6,650 nt of DNA from an uncultured Clostridia bacterium (GCA_946405325.1 CAMJGU010000052.1:1-6650); one strand, 5' to 3'; positions 1 through 5,734 are shown, counted from the first letter of the stretch. The notes: generated from the letters alone by a model not told the origin. Translations and numbers: made by a program.

Positions 1-446
1 TTACCTCGACGCTGTCCGTCTCGAACATCACGGCGGCCCAGGCGCTCGCCGGTCGTATGACCACCCCCGACGGCCTGCCGTTCCTCGGTGATTTCAGCCT
101 TCTGCTGGTGTCCCCCGAGCTGGAAGCGGACGCGAAGAAGATCTGCGGCGACAACGGCAAGTTCCGCCCTCACCAGAATCCCGAGGACAACACGAACGCC
201 GCGAACCCCCTCGCTGATCTCCAGTACATGGTCATTGGCGGCGGCAACGACGGCTTCACGAAGAAGCAGTGGGCCATCTGCGACCCCATTCTCATGCGCG
301 AGATGGTCAAGCTGGTGTACATCACTCGCCCGACCGTGATGCAGAGTGCGCTCGACAACCCGCTGAAGGACCTCTACACGGGCTATGTCGACTTTGGCTG
401 TGGCTGGGGCGACGCGCGTCAGATCATTTTCAGCAATCCGACGTAA
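1..446 (+). CDS. Probable major capsid protein, C-terminal part (5' end outside window)
   Basis: The reading frame is open from the left edge (first whole codon at 3) to TAA at 444-446, giving 147 visible residues. The ATG at 57 is an internal Met, because the frame continues upstream without a stop as TSTLSVSNITAAQALAGRM. The segment FLGDFSLLLVSPELEADAKK resembles the region near the C-terminus of Mu gpT-like and podovirus major head proteins, where a 'LLVxPxLE' strand precedes the last beta domain. The chain ends in a Gly/Trp-rich stretch (YVDFGCGWGDARQIIF), again like capsid C-termini. A capsid gene directly before an adaptor and a nozzle gene fits the standard order of short-tailed phages. 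There is no signal peptide or membrane segment in the visible part. Seen: open frame, sequence style and gene order. Inferred: capsid identity. Another virion protein of the head cannot be excluded because the N-terminal HK97-fold part is missing from the window. Confidence 0.62.
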   Translation, partial: TSTLSVSNITAAQALAGRMTTPDGLPFLGDFSLLLVSPELEADAKKICGDNGKFRPHQNPEDNTNAANPLADLQYMVIGGGNDGFTKKQWAICDPILMREMVKLVYITRPTVMQSALDNPLKDLYTGYVDFGCGWGDARQIIFSNPT

Positions 447-453
447 TGAAAAA

Positions 454-484
454 GCCCCGCGGCGGCGCAATGCCGCTGCGGGGC
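454..484. terminator. Strong GC-rich hairpin between capsid and adaptor genes
   Basis: Bases 454-466 pair with 472-484 to give a 13-base-pair stem with one G-U wobble (461/477) around a five-base loop (GCAAT). It begins eight bases after the capsid stop codon and ends six bases before the ribosome binding site of the next gene. On the + strand the stem is followed by ACTCTG, so there is no U-tract and it is not a normal rho-independent terminator for the structural transcript. Five A residues precede it (449-453), so on the - strand it has the stem-plus-U-run form of an intrinsic terminator. In the sense transcript it more likely protects or marks the 3' end of capsid mRNA, or lowers read-through into the adaptor gene. 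The structure is directly visible; the function is inferred. Confidence 0.6.
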
Positions 485-490
485 ACTCTG

Positions 491-497
491 AAAGGAG
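491..497 (+). promoter_or_regulatory. Ribosome binding site that fixes the adaptor start
   Basis: AAAGGAG lies seven bases upstream of the ATG at 505. The same frame stays open upstream to an ATG at 385, but that longer form would overlap the capsid gene by about 60 bases, would run through the hairpin at 454-484 and has no comparable Shine-Dalgarno sequence. This site therefore decides for 505 as the start. Confidence 0.75.
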
Positions 498-504
498 CGA
501 AAGC

Positions 505-1056
505 ATGAAGCTCGAAGACGGCAAACGCAAGGTGCTCATGCTGCTCGATGAGTATTCGAGCGGCGGAGACATCACCGTTGATGAGGACATCGACAACAAG
601 ATGAACGACTTTTTTGACATGGCGCAAAAGGACATCTGCCAATGGCAGCCAATCATGCGCAGAGCAACCATTGAGCTGGACGGCACAGGCGACCAGACAC
701 TGCCGGAGGACGTGGATCGCGTGCTCCGCGTCCGCAAAAACGGCGTGCGGGTACGGAACTATGAGATCATCGACCGGCAGCTCATTTACGACGCGGGAGA
801 CACTTCGGCGCTGGTGTTGGACTACATCGCCGTTCCGGCGATCATTACGCCGGACACTGACGACAGCTACGTCTTCGAAGTCAGTGAGCAGGCGGCCAAC
901 TGCCTGCCATTTTTTGTAGCCGCGCAGCAGCTCATTGCCGATCTGGTGGTCGACTACGGCGCGTTTTACAACCTCTATCTGCAAATGCGCAACCTTTTGC
1001 CGCGTTCTGTTGACAGCATCGGCACAGGCGGCGTGACGCAAAGACTGTATCGGTAA
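505..1056 (+). CDS. Head-tail adaptor / connector-like protein (183 aa)
   Basis: This 183-residue protein is mainly helical at both ends with a beta-rich middle. Residues 1-50 hold an amphipathic N-terminal helix (KLEDGKRKVLMLLDEY) and a second helix (NKMNDFFDMAQKDIC). Residues 52-115 look like short strands (RATIELDG, RVLRVRKNGVRV, LVLDYIAVPAIITP). Residues 125-165 return to helix (VSEQAANCLPFFVAAQQLIADLV). This helix-strand-helix layout, the size and the position between capsid and nozzle genes match the adaptor proteins that form a 12-fold ring below the portal in short-tailed phages (T7 gp11 / P22 gp4 / crAss-like adaptor role). In the virion it would join the portal to the nozzle encoded next. 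It has no signal peptide or membrane segment. It ends at TAA 1054-1056, whose last bases are part of a palindrome. The family call rests on context and style; a virion-associated protein of another role is possible. Confidence 0.58.
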   Translation: MKLEDGKRKVLMLLDEYSSGGDITVDEDIDNKMNDFFDMAQKDICQWQPIMRRATIELDGTGDQTLPEDVDRVLRVRKNGVRVRNYEIIDRQLIYDAGDTSALVLDYIAVPAIITPDTDDSYVFEVSEQAANCLPFFVAAQQLIADLVVDYGAFYNLYLQMRNLLPRSVDSIGTGGVTQRLYR

Positions 1057-1078
1057 AATCCCAAACGTTTGGGATTTT
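1055..1078. terminator. Perfect 24-base palindrome, weak terminator- or operator-like
   Basis: The half-site AAAATCCCAAAC is followed directly by its exact reverse complement, with the centre between 1066 and 1067. The first two bases are the last two of the adaptor stop codon. In RNA it folds to a stem of about ten pairs with a four-base loop, ending in UUUU, and the mirrored A-run makes it work on either strand. The stem is not GC-rich and the U-run is only four long, so as a terminator it would be partial. It lies six bases before the strong ribosome binding site of the nozzle gene. A partial terminator/attenuator that sets adaptor against nozzle levels, an mRNA-stability element, or a site for a dimeric DNA-binding protein all fit. 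The palindrome is seen; the role is inferred. Confidence 0.6.
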
Positions 1079-1083
1079 GAGAG

Positions 1084-1090
1084 AAGGAGG
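1084..1090 (+). promoter_or_regulatory. Strong ribosome binding site of the nozzle gene
   Basis: AAGGAGG is a near-perfect match to the anti-Shine-Dalgarno sequence, five bases before the ATG at 1096. Further GGAGG-like bases follow in AGGAGGAGGAAATG. It is the strongest site in the window and confirms the 1096 start. It lies just outside the palindrome at 1055-1078, so folding of that palindrome would not cover it. Confidence 0.75.
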
Positions 1091-1095
1091 AGGAA

Positions 1096-2949
1096 ATGGC
1101 ACAACGAGGCGGGACGAGCATCCGCACAAAGGTTTATGACAAATTTAAGGGCGTTGATTTTTCCGTTGACCCCGCGTTGGTGGATGACTCCCGCTCACCG
1201 TGGGCGGTCAACATGGTCTCCGCCTACGGCTCGATGCCCGAAAAAAGGCCGGGCTGGCGCTCGCTGCTGACGCTGGACGGGGCGATCAACGGGCTTTACT
1301 CGATGGAGTACAACGACAGCCGGGTCATGCTGGCGCACGCGGGGACAAAGCTCTACCGATGGCAGGAGGACGGTACCTATACGCTGCTCAAAAGCGGGCT
1401 TGCCAACGAGCGCAGCATGGCGGTGTTTATGGGCGACAGCCTCTGGATATTCACAGGCGGCGTTCTTCTGCGCTACAACGGCGTTGCGTGCACCGAAGCG
1501 GGAGATCAAGCGTATGTTCCGTTGACGGTCATCTCCCGCGATCCGTCCGGCGGCGGTACCGTGTATGAGGCGGTCAATCTGCTGGGTAGTGCGCAAAAGG
1601 TGGGATTCCTTGCCGACGGCACAAGCAAAACGTATCAGCTGCCGTATACACAGATCAGCAGCGTTGACCGCGTAGAGGTCGACGGAGCAGTCGTGACAAG
1701 CGGATTTACCACCGATTTAACGCTCGGAACGGTCACCTTTACGAACGCACCGAGCGCGCCGAGTGCCGGAGGCGAGGATAATGTATTCATCACGTTTTCC
1801 AAGGCGATCTCCGGATATGCTGATCGCATCAATCGATGCAAGACGGCGGTCGTGTGGGGCGCCAACGGTGCTTCTGACCGGATCATCGCGGCGGGCAATC
1901 CGGACTATCCCAACCAAGATTTTACCTGCGCCTTTTCGGACGGCACCTACTGGCCCGACACGGGCTATGCCGTGGTGGGCTCGGCACAGACCGCGATCCT
2001 CGGCTATCGGCGCCTGGGCGAGTATCTCGCGGTCGTCAAGGAGGATAACGGGCAGGATTCGACCGTATTTATCCGCTCGAGTGTCGTAAAAGAGTCCGGC
2101 GAAGTGGTATTTACCATCAAGCCGTCCATTGCCGGTGCGGGCGCGGTGACGCGCTTCGGCTTTGGCAACATTGGCGATGAACAGCTGTTCCTATCCGGCT
2201 CCGGCGTGTACGCGATCACGACCAACAGTCTGACGGCGGAGCGCATCACGCAAAACCGCAGCTTCCGCGTTGACCCGAAGCTGACGAAAGAGGGCCTGAT
2301 CGATGCGGTTTGCTGCTCGTTCGATGGGGACTTTCTTGTGTTTATCAACGGCGTGGTGTATGGGCTGGACGGCAAGCAGGCAAGATACTACGTCAACCGC
2401 AACGACACCAGCTTTATCTACGAGTGCTTTTACTGGGAAAACGTACCGGCGCACAGCGTGCACAAGGTAATCGTGGACGGCAAGGAGTTTTTGTACTTTG
2501 GCACGGCGGACGGAAAAATCTGCAAGTTCAACCACGACATCGAGGATTACACCAGGTACAACGATGACGGCGCAGCGATCGAAGCGATCTGGTCGACCAA
2601 AAGCGACGACGATGGAGATCCGATGATCCTCAAAACCATGCTCAAAAAAGGAAACGCGGTCACCATCAAGCCGTTTTCCCGCTCCAGCGCAAAGATCCTG
2701 TTCCGGACGGATCGTGACCCGGTGGCGTGGCTCGCCGAGGGAGTCATGGATATTTTCGACTGGGAGGATATTGATTTCAGCCGCTTTGCGTTTTACTCCA
2801 ACGACGCGCCGCAAGAGGTTCCGTTCCGGCGCAAGGTCAAGAACTACAAGCGCTTGCAGATCATCGTCAAGAACGATCAGGTCAACGAGGGCTTCGGTGT
2901 GTTTGGGATCGTGAAGCACTTTGTAACCGGCAATTTTGCCAAGAGGTGA
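1096..2949 (+). CDS. Tail nozzle / tail tubular protein B-like beta-propeller protein (617 aa)
   Basis: The protein is long, beta-rich and lacks a signal peptide or membrane helix. Residues 18-60 (KGVDFSVDP ... NMVSAYGSMPEKRPGWRSL) have the form of the N-terminus of podovirus nozzle proteins, in which a 'P-G-W/Y-R' turn opens the propeller. Residues 65-135 hold successive blade-like hairpins (GLYSMEYNDSRVMLAHAGTKL, ERSMAVFMGDSLWIFTGG). Residues about 150-238 look like an inserted Ig-like domain: a Gly-rich linker, then AQKVGFLADGTSKTYQLPY, VDRVEVDGAVV and LTLGTVTFTNAPSAPSAG. The propeller resumes with YADRINRCKTAVVWGANGAS and AAGNPDYPNQDFTC, signatures I associate with nozzle proteins of Firmicutes phages. 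It would sit distal to the adaptor, close the tail tube and carry fibres. Its TGA (2947-2949) lies three bases before the fibre ATG, and the fibre ribosome binding site lies inside its last codons, so the two are probably translationally coupled. Seen: beta repeats and order. Inferred: nozzle role. A receptor-binding propeller is the main alternative. Confidence 0.6.
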   Translation: MAQRGGTSIRTKVYDKFKGVDFSVDPALVDDSRSPWAVNMVSAYGSMPEKRPGWRSLLTLDGAINGLYSMEYNDSRVMLAHAGTKLYRWQEDGTYTLLKSGLANERSMAVFMGDSLWIFTGGVLLRYNGVACTEAGDQAYVPLTVISRDPSGGGTVYEAVNLLGSAQKVGFLADGTSKTYQLPYTQISSVDRVEVDGAVVTSGFTTDLTLGTVTFTNAPSAPSAGGEDNVFITFSKAISGYADRINRCKTAVVWGANGASDRIIAAGNPDYPNQDFTCAFSDGTYWPDTGYAVVGSAQTAILGYRRLGEYLAVVKEDNGQDSTVFIRSSVVKESGEVVFTIKPSIAGAGAVTRFGFGNIGDEQLFLSGSGVYAITTNSLTAERITQNRSFRVDPKLTKEGLIDAVCCSFDGDFLVFINGVVYGLDGKQARYYVNRNDTSFIYECFYWENVPAHSVHKVIVDGKEFLYFGTADGKICKFNHDIEDYTRYNDDGAAIEAIWSTKSDDDGDPMILKTMLKKGNAVTIKPFSRSSAKILFRTDRDPVAWLAEGVMDIFDWEDIDFSRFAFYSNDAPQEVPFRRKVKNYKRLQIIVKNDQVNEGFGVFGIVKHFVTGNFAKR

Positions 2950-2952
2950 AAA

Positions 2953-4470
2953 ATGGCATTACAAAACTACAAAATCACAAGCGCCGACATCAACCGCAAG
3001 GGCGTGGTCGCCGCGCCGGATCGCCTGACGGGAAACGCGCACCAGAATAAAATGGTGTTTGACCGTCTGATCCGCGAGATCGTCGCGGAGCTTTATAACG
3101 ATTTGATCGACGCGCTGACCGGCACCGGCGGCGCGGGAGAGATCGGAACGACGGCAATCGACGGCATCACAGGCGGCGACGTGCAGACGGTACTCGGCAG
3201 CATCAAAACGGCGCTGGACACCAAAAGCAGCAGCACGGACATGGCGGCGGCGCTCGCGCTCAAGGCCGACAAAACAACGACCAACCTACACATCAAAGCA
3301 GTGAGCTTTGACGCGGAAACCGGCGTATTTACCTTCACCCGCGAAGACGGCAGCTATGTAACCATCGATACGGCGCTGGAAAAGGTCGCCACCAACTGGG
3401 AATATGACCCTGTTTCGCAAAGTTTGGTGTTGACGCTGGCGGATGGCTCGACACAGACGGTGCCGCTGTCCGCGTTTATCACGGAGACGGAGTTCACGGA
3501 CAGCGAGCAGATCGATTTTTCTGTCAGCAATCACACGGTCACGGCGACGATTAAGGCAGGGTCGATCACGGATACCATGCTCGCCTCCGGCTTGATCGAT
3601 CAGCTGCAAGATCTGGTGTCCGACGCGGCGGGCAGCGCCGACGCCGCGCTGCAAAGCGAGAACGCGGCTAAAGGCTATCGGGACGCCGCGGGGCTGCAAG
3701 CGACATATGCCGAAAATTATGCCGACGACGCCGCGGACAGCGCATTGGCGGCAAACCAAAAAGCCGGTGAAGCGGCGTCCAGCGCCAATCTTGCCGGACA
3801 AAAGGCAGACGCCGCAAAGGACAGCGCAGACGCCGCGAAGGAAAGTGAGGACACCGCAGCAGAAACAGCAGACTATGTGGATCAGCGTTTGAAGGACGGC
3901 CTTGACAAGGGGCTTTTGACTGTTAAAAGCGTTTCGGCGACGCTGGCGGCGAACGCATGGACAGGCGTGGGGCCGTTTACGCAGACGATCACACTTCCGA
4001 CCGGCTCCGCGTCCGCTACGCAGGAGGGCAGCGTATCCCTTGCGCAGGGCGCGACAGAGGCGCAGATCGAAGCGGCGGCGGACGCCAAGCTGTGGGTCAC
4101 GGCGCAGGCAAAGGACAGCGTGACCGTGACCGCCTACGGCGTCATGCCGACGGTTGATCTTCCCGTGGACATCGACCTCTATTTCCCGTCGGAGAGCGTA
4201 GAGGAGGCCGTGCGCAGCGGATCGCTCACGCTCGCGGCGACGTGGAGCGGCAGCGGGCCGTATACGCAGGCGGTGACGATCCAGGGCGTGACGGCTTACA
4301 GCAAGGTCGATCTCCAGCCAAACGCAAGCGTACTGACGCAGATGCAGAGCGACAAGACCACGGCAATCTACATTGAGAACAACGCCGGAACGCTGACCGC
4401 GTACGCGCTGGGGAAAGCCCCGACGCAGGTGCTGACGGTGCAGTACACCGTGACGGAGGTGAGCGCATGA
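2953..4470 (+). CDS. Tail fibre with coiled-coil shaft and duplicated C-terminal beta domain (505 aa)
   Basis: Start: ATG at 2953, with AGAGGTG (2942-2948) across the previous stop. Residues 1-110 form a helical N-terminal part (VFDRLIREIVAELYNDLIDAL; then IKTALDTKSSS ... LALKAD), likely the attachment to the virion. Residues 116-145 and 148-176 are two related beta segments (FDAETGVFTFTREDGSYVTI and YDPVSQSLVLTLADGSTQTV). Residues 221-309 are rich in Ala/Asp/Lys with a near-heptad rhythm (ADAAKDSADAAKESED), as in trimeric fibre shafts. Residues 326-410 and 424-502 are two copies of one beta domain. The design of anchor, coiled coil and beta tip is that of a homotrimeric phage fibre binding a host surface ligand, most likely cell-wall carbohydrate. 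It overlaps the next fibre gene by four bases (ATGA at 4467-4470), so the two are co-translated. The ligand and the exact attachment point cannot be read from sequence. Confidence 0.75.
   Translation: MALQNYKITSADINRKGVVAAPDRLTGNAHQNKMVFDRLIREIVAELYNDLIDALTGTGGAGEIGTTAIDGITGGDVQTVLGSIKTALDTKSSSTDMAAALALKADKTTTNLHIKAVSFDAETGVFTFTREDGSYVTIDTALEKVATNWEYDPVSQSLVLTLADGSTQTVPLSAFITETEFTDSEQIDFSVSNHTVTATIKAGSITDTMLASGLIDQLQDLVSDAAGSADAALQSENAAKGYRDAAGLQATYAENYADDAADSALAANQKAGEAASSANLAGQKADAAKDSADAAKESEDTAAETADYVDQRLKDGLDKGLLTVKSVSATLAANAWTGVGPFTQTITLPTGSASATQEGSVSLAQGATEAQIEAAADAKLWVTAQAKDSVTVTAYGVMPTVDLPVDIDLYFPSESVEEAVRSGSLTLAATWSGSGPYTQAVTIQGVTAYSKVDLQPNASVLTQMQSDKTTAIYIENNAGTLTAYALGKAPTQVLTVQYTVTEVSA
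3613..3879 (+). repeat. Alanine-rich heptad-like coding repeat in fibre shaft
   Basis: This stretch encodes residues 221-309 of the first fibre, in which GACGCCGC (Asp-Ala-Ala) and close variants recur at spacings that are often multiples of 21 bases, i.e. seven residues. It corresponds to the predicted trimeric coiled-coil shaft. The repetition is imperfect at DNA level, so shaft length could change by slippage or recombination, but this is inference. Confidence 0.5.
3928..4458 (+). repeat. Tandem duplication of a beta domain at the fibre C-terminus
   Basis: Copy 1 is residues 326-410 (bases 3928-4182) and copy 2 is residues 424-502 (4222-4458), joined by a short linker with acidic residues (FPSESVEEAVRSG). 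Matching landmarks in order are SATLAANAWTGVGPFTQTIT against SLTLAATWSGSGPYTQAVT, then VTVTAYGVMPTVDLPVDI against GTLTAYALGKAPTQVLTVQY. The shared pattern is W-(S/T)-G-x-G-P-(F/Y)-T-Q. The copies have diverged strongly in the middle, so the duplication is old or came by shuffling of modules. Single copies of this type occur as C-terminal modules in fibres of Firmicutes phages, to my knowledge. Confidence 0.65.
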
Positions 4471-5483
4471 GTATCATAGGGAACCCGATAATCATTGGCG
4501 GCGTGACCAGCTTCAACGGCAGAAGCGGTACCGTGGAGCCGCAGAGCGGCGACTATACTGCGGCAATGGTGGGGGCGGACGCCTCCGGCACGGCGGCAAA
4601 CGCCGTGGTCGCGCACAACGTCGACGCGAGCGCCCACGACAACCTCTACATCCGCGCGGGGAAGAGAAGCGGCACGACGCTTGGGACGAAGGCAACAGCA
4701 GAAGGAAACAATACTACAGCAAGTGGGTCTTCCGCACACGCAGAAGGTGGCATGACTACAGCAAGCGGACAGTCTTCTCATGCAGAAGGAACTAGGACTA
4801 CTGCAAGTATGACTTCTGACCACGCGGAAGGGGGTAGTACTACGGCAAGCGGTGGTTCTTCTCATGCAGAGGGGAACTTTACTAAAGCAAGCGGGGCTTC
4901 TGCCCATGCAGAGGGGAACGGTACTACTGCAAGCGGAGCTGATTCTCATGCAGAAGGGGACAACACTACGGCCCAACGAAAATCACAGCACGTATTTGGT
5001 GAGTATAATGAGCTTGATACAGAGGGGACGACAGGCACACATGGTTCTTACATCGAGATAGTCGGAAATGGAACGTCTGATAGCGCTCGTTCCAACGCCC
5101 GTACCCTTGATTGGTCTGGCAACGAGACGCTCGCGGGCAAGCTGACGCTTGGCGCGGCTCCGACGGCGAACATGGACGCCGCGACGAAACAGTATGTGGA
5201 CAACGCCGTTGCCGCGGCTGGCAAATCGCCCTATGTTTACAGCTTTTCGGCGAGCGACTGGACGGCGGGGACGGACGACGCGACGATCACGATCGCGGCG
5301 GCGACGCACGGCTTTACCGGAAACGCGGTGCTGGCACAGTTCTGGCATCAGGTGAACGGCGTGTACCAGTTTAATACATGGGCGTGCATCGAGAGCTGGG
5401 CGGAGATCAACGCCAGCACCCACGTCATCACGCTGCACGGCCCCACGGCGGGCTACGCGGGCAAGGTCATTCTCTACGGATAA
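4467..5483 (+). CDS. Second tail fibre/adhesin with YadA-head-like repeats and Trp-rich tip (338 aa)
   Basis: Start ATG at 4467 overlaps the preceding TGA (ATGA), with GGAGGTGA at 4455-4462. Residues 1-40 contain SFNGRSGTVEPQSGDYTAAM, a motif I recognise from N-termini of Firmicutes phage fibre and baseplate proteins. Residues 80-163 are six 14-residue repeats, GxxTTASGxSxHAE, followed by a degraded seventh (164-177). The SxHAEG/ASG pattern resembles the left-handed beta-roll of the YadA/Hia head of trimeric adhesins. Residues 178-222 (GEYNELDTEG ... SYIEIVGNGTSDSARSNART ... DWSGN) follow this beta-roll in many phage proteins. DAATKQYVDNAVAAA (residues 237-251) is a short helix, probably a trimeric stalk. 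Residues 255-338 are a Trp/aromatic-rich beta domain (W265, W293, W305, W311), the likely receptor-binding tip. No catalytic motif is evident. It probably works with the first fibre at the tail tip; no chaperone gene is seen. Confidence 0.72.
   Translation: MSIIGNPIIIGGVTSFNGRSGTVEPQSGDYTAAMVGADASGTAANAVVAHNVDASAHDNLYIRAGKRSGTTLGTKATAEGNNTTASGSSAHAEGGMTTASGQSSHAEGTRTTASMTSDHAEGGSTTASGGSSHAEGNFTKASGASAHAEGNGTTASGADSHAEGDNTTAQRKSQHVFGEYNELDTEGTTGTHGSYIEIVGNGTSDSARSNARTLDWSGNETLAGKLTLGAAPTANMDAATKQYVDNAVAAAGKSPYVYSFSASDWTAGTDDATITIAAATHGFTGNAVLAQFWHQVNGVYQFNTWACIESWAEINASTHVITLHGPTAGYAGKVILYG
4704..4997 (+). repeat. Seven 42-base tandem coding repeats (six good, last degenerate)
   Basis: Units start at 4704, 4746, 4788, 4830, 4872, 4914 and 4956, each 42 bases and in frame. 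Shared DNA words are ACTACAGCAAG / ACTACTGCAAG and TCTCATGCAGA(A/G)GG. The third unit has lost the central Gly (SMTSDHAE) and the seventh keeps only the GxNTTA start. The block uses more A/T-ending codons (ACT, ACA, GCA, TCT) than the GC-rich flanks. It encodes one beta-roll turn per unit in the second fibre. Confidence 0.9.
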
Positions 5484-5494
5484 CGGGTGATGCT

Positions 5495-5734
5495 ATGTGT
5501 ACGATGGCGGAGATGGCGGTCTCCTACCGCGCCGAGAGCGCGCGGATCGCGCTGCACATCCGCGAGGCAAACAAAAGCGGTACGCCGCGCTGGGAAACCG
5601 AGGAGCTGCGGAAGATGCTGCGCGAAATGCGCGTCAAGCAGCGGGTGCTGGCGACCTACTACAGTGCGCCGCGGGACTCCTCCATCACGATGGCGGGAGC
5701 CTACGCCCCGCGCAGTAAGGGTGACGGATCATGA
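5495..5734 (+). CDS. Small helical phage protein of unknown function (79 aa)
   Basis: This 79-residue protein starts at ATG 5495, eleven bases after the fibre stop, with a modest GGGTGA site at 5485-5490. ATG codons at residues 4 and 7 are alternative starts; MAVSYR (5513) looks like a family-typical N-terminus but has no well-spaced ribosome binding site. Residues 9-56 are predicted to form two charged helices (AESARIALHIREANKS and ETEELRKMLREMRVKQRVLATYY), likely a helical hairpin, followed by a loose tail (APRDSSITMAGAYAPRSK). I recall similar short proteins with an 'ESA..L..RI ... LR.M....R....YY' pattern in phages of Clostridia, usually next to sigma-like or terminase genes; their function is not known to me. 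It overlaps the next gene by ATGA (5731-5734), so the two are probably translated together and may interact. Function is unassigned. Confidence 0.7.
   Translation: MCTMAEMAVSYRAESARIALHIREANKSGTPRWETEELRKMLREMRVKQRVLATYYSAPRDSSITMAGAYAPRSKGDGS

Noticed and set aside
385..504. Extended start for the adaptor gene at 385
   Set aside because: The extension overlaps the capsid coding region in another frame and lacks a ribosome binding site, whereas the ATG at 505 has AAAGGAG at the right distance.
430..1104. A 224-codon open frame on the - strand, opposite the adaptor gene
   Set aside because: It lies entirely opposite a gene with a good ribosome binding site, has no convincing start signal, and its product is rich in Arg, His and Val without domain character, as is usual for shadows in GC-rich DNA.
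2191..2919. A 242-codon open frame on the - strand, opposite the nozzle gene
   Set aside because: Its product is low-complexity (Val/Arg/Asp-rich) and the opposite frame encodes a coherent beta-rich protein continuing on both sides.
3286..3801. A 171-codon open frame on the - strand, opposite the fibre gene
   Set aside because: It is a mirror of the alanine-rich repeat codons; Arg/Gly-rich product with no domain and no ribosome binding site.
4704..4997. Regular repeats considered as a CRISPR array
   Set aside because: The 42-base units are contiguous, in frame and without unique spacers, and they encode a beta-roll protein repeat.
4467..5483. Diversity-generating retroelement target in the fibre tip
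   Set aside because: No template repeat, reverse transcriptase or accessory gene is visible and the C-terminus lacks a recognisable C-type lectin pattern or an adenine-rich variable region. Only the wider genome could reopen this.
4467..5483. Self-cleaving peptidase (G2 / intramolecular chaperone) domain in the second fibre
   Set aside because: The motif IEIVGNGTSDSARSNA is often seen near such domains, but the chain ends in a short Trp-rich domain with no recognisable catalytic or chaperone segment.
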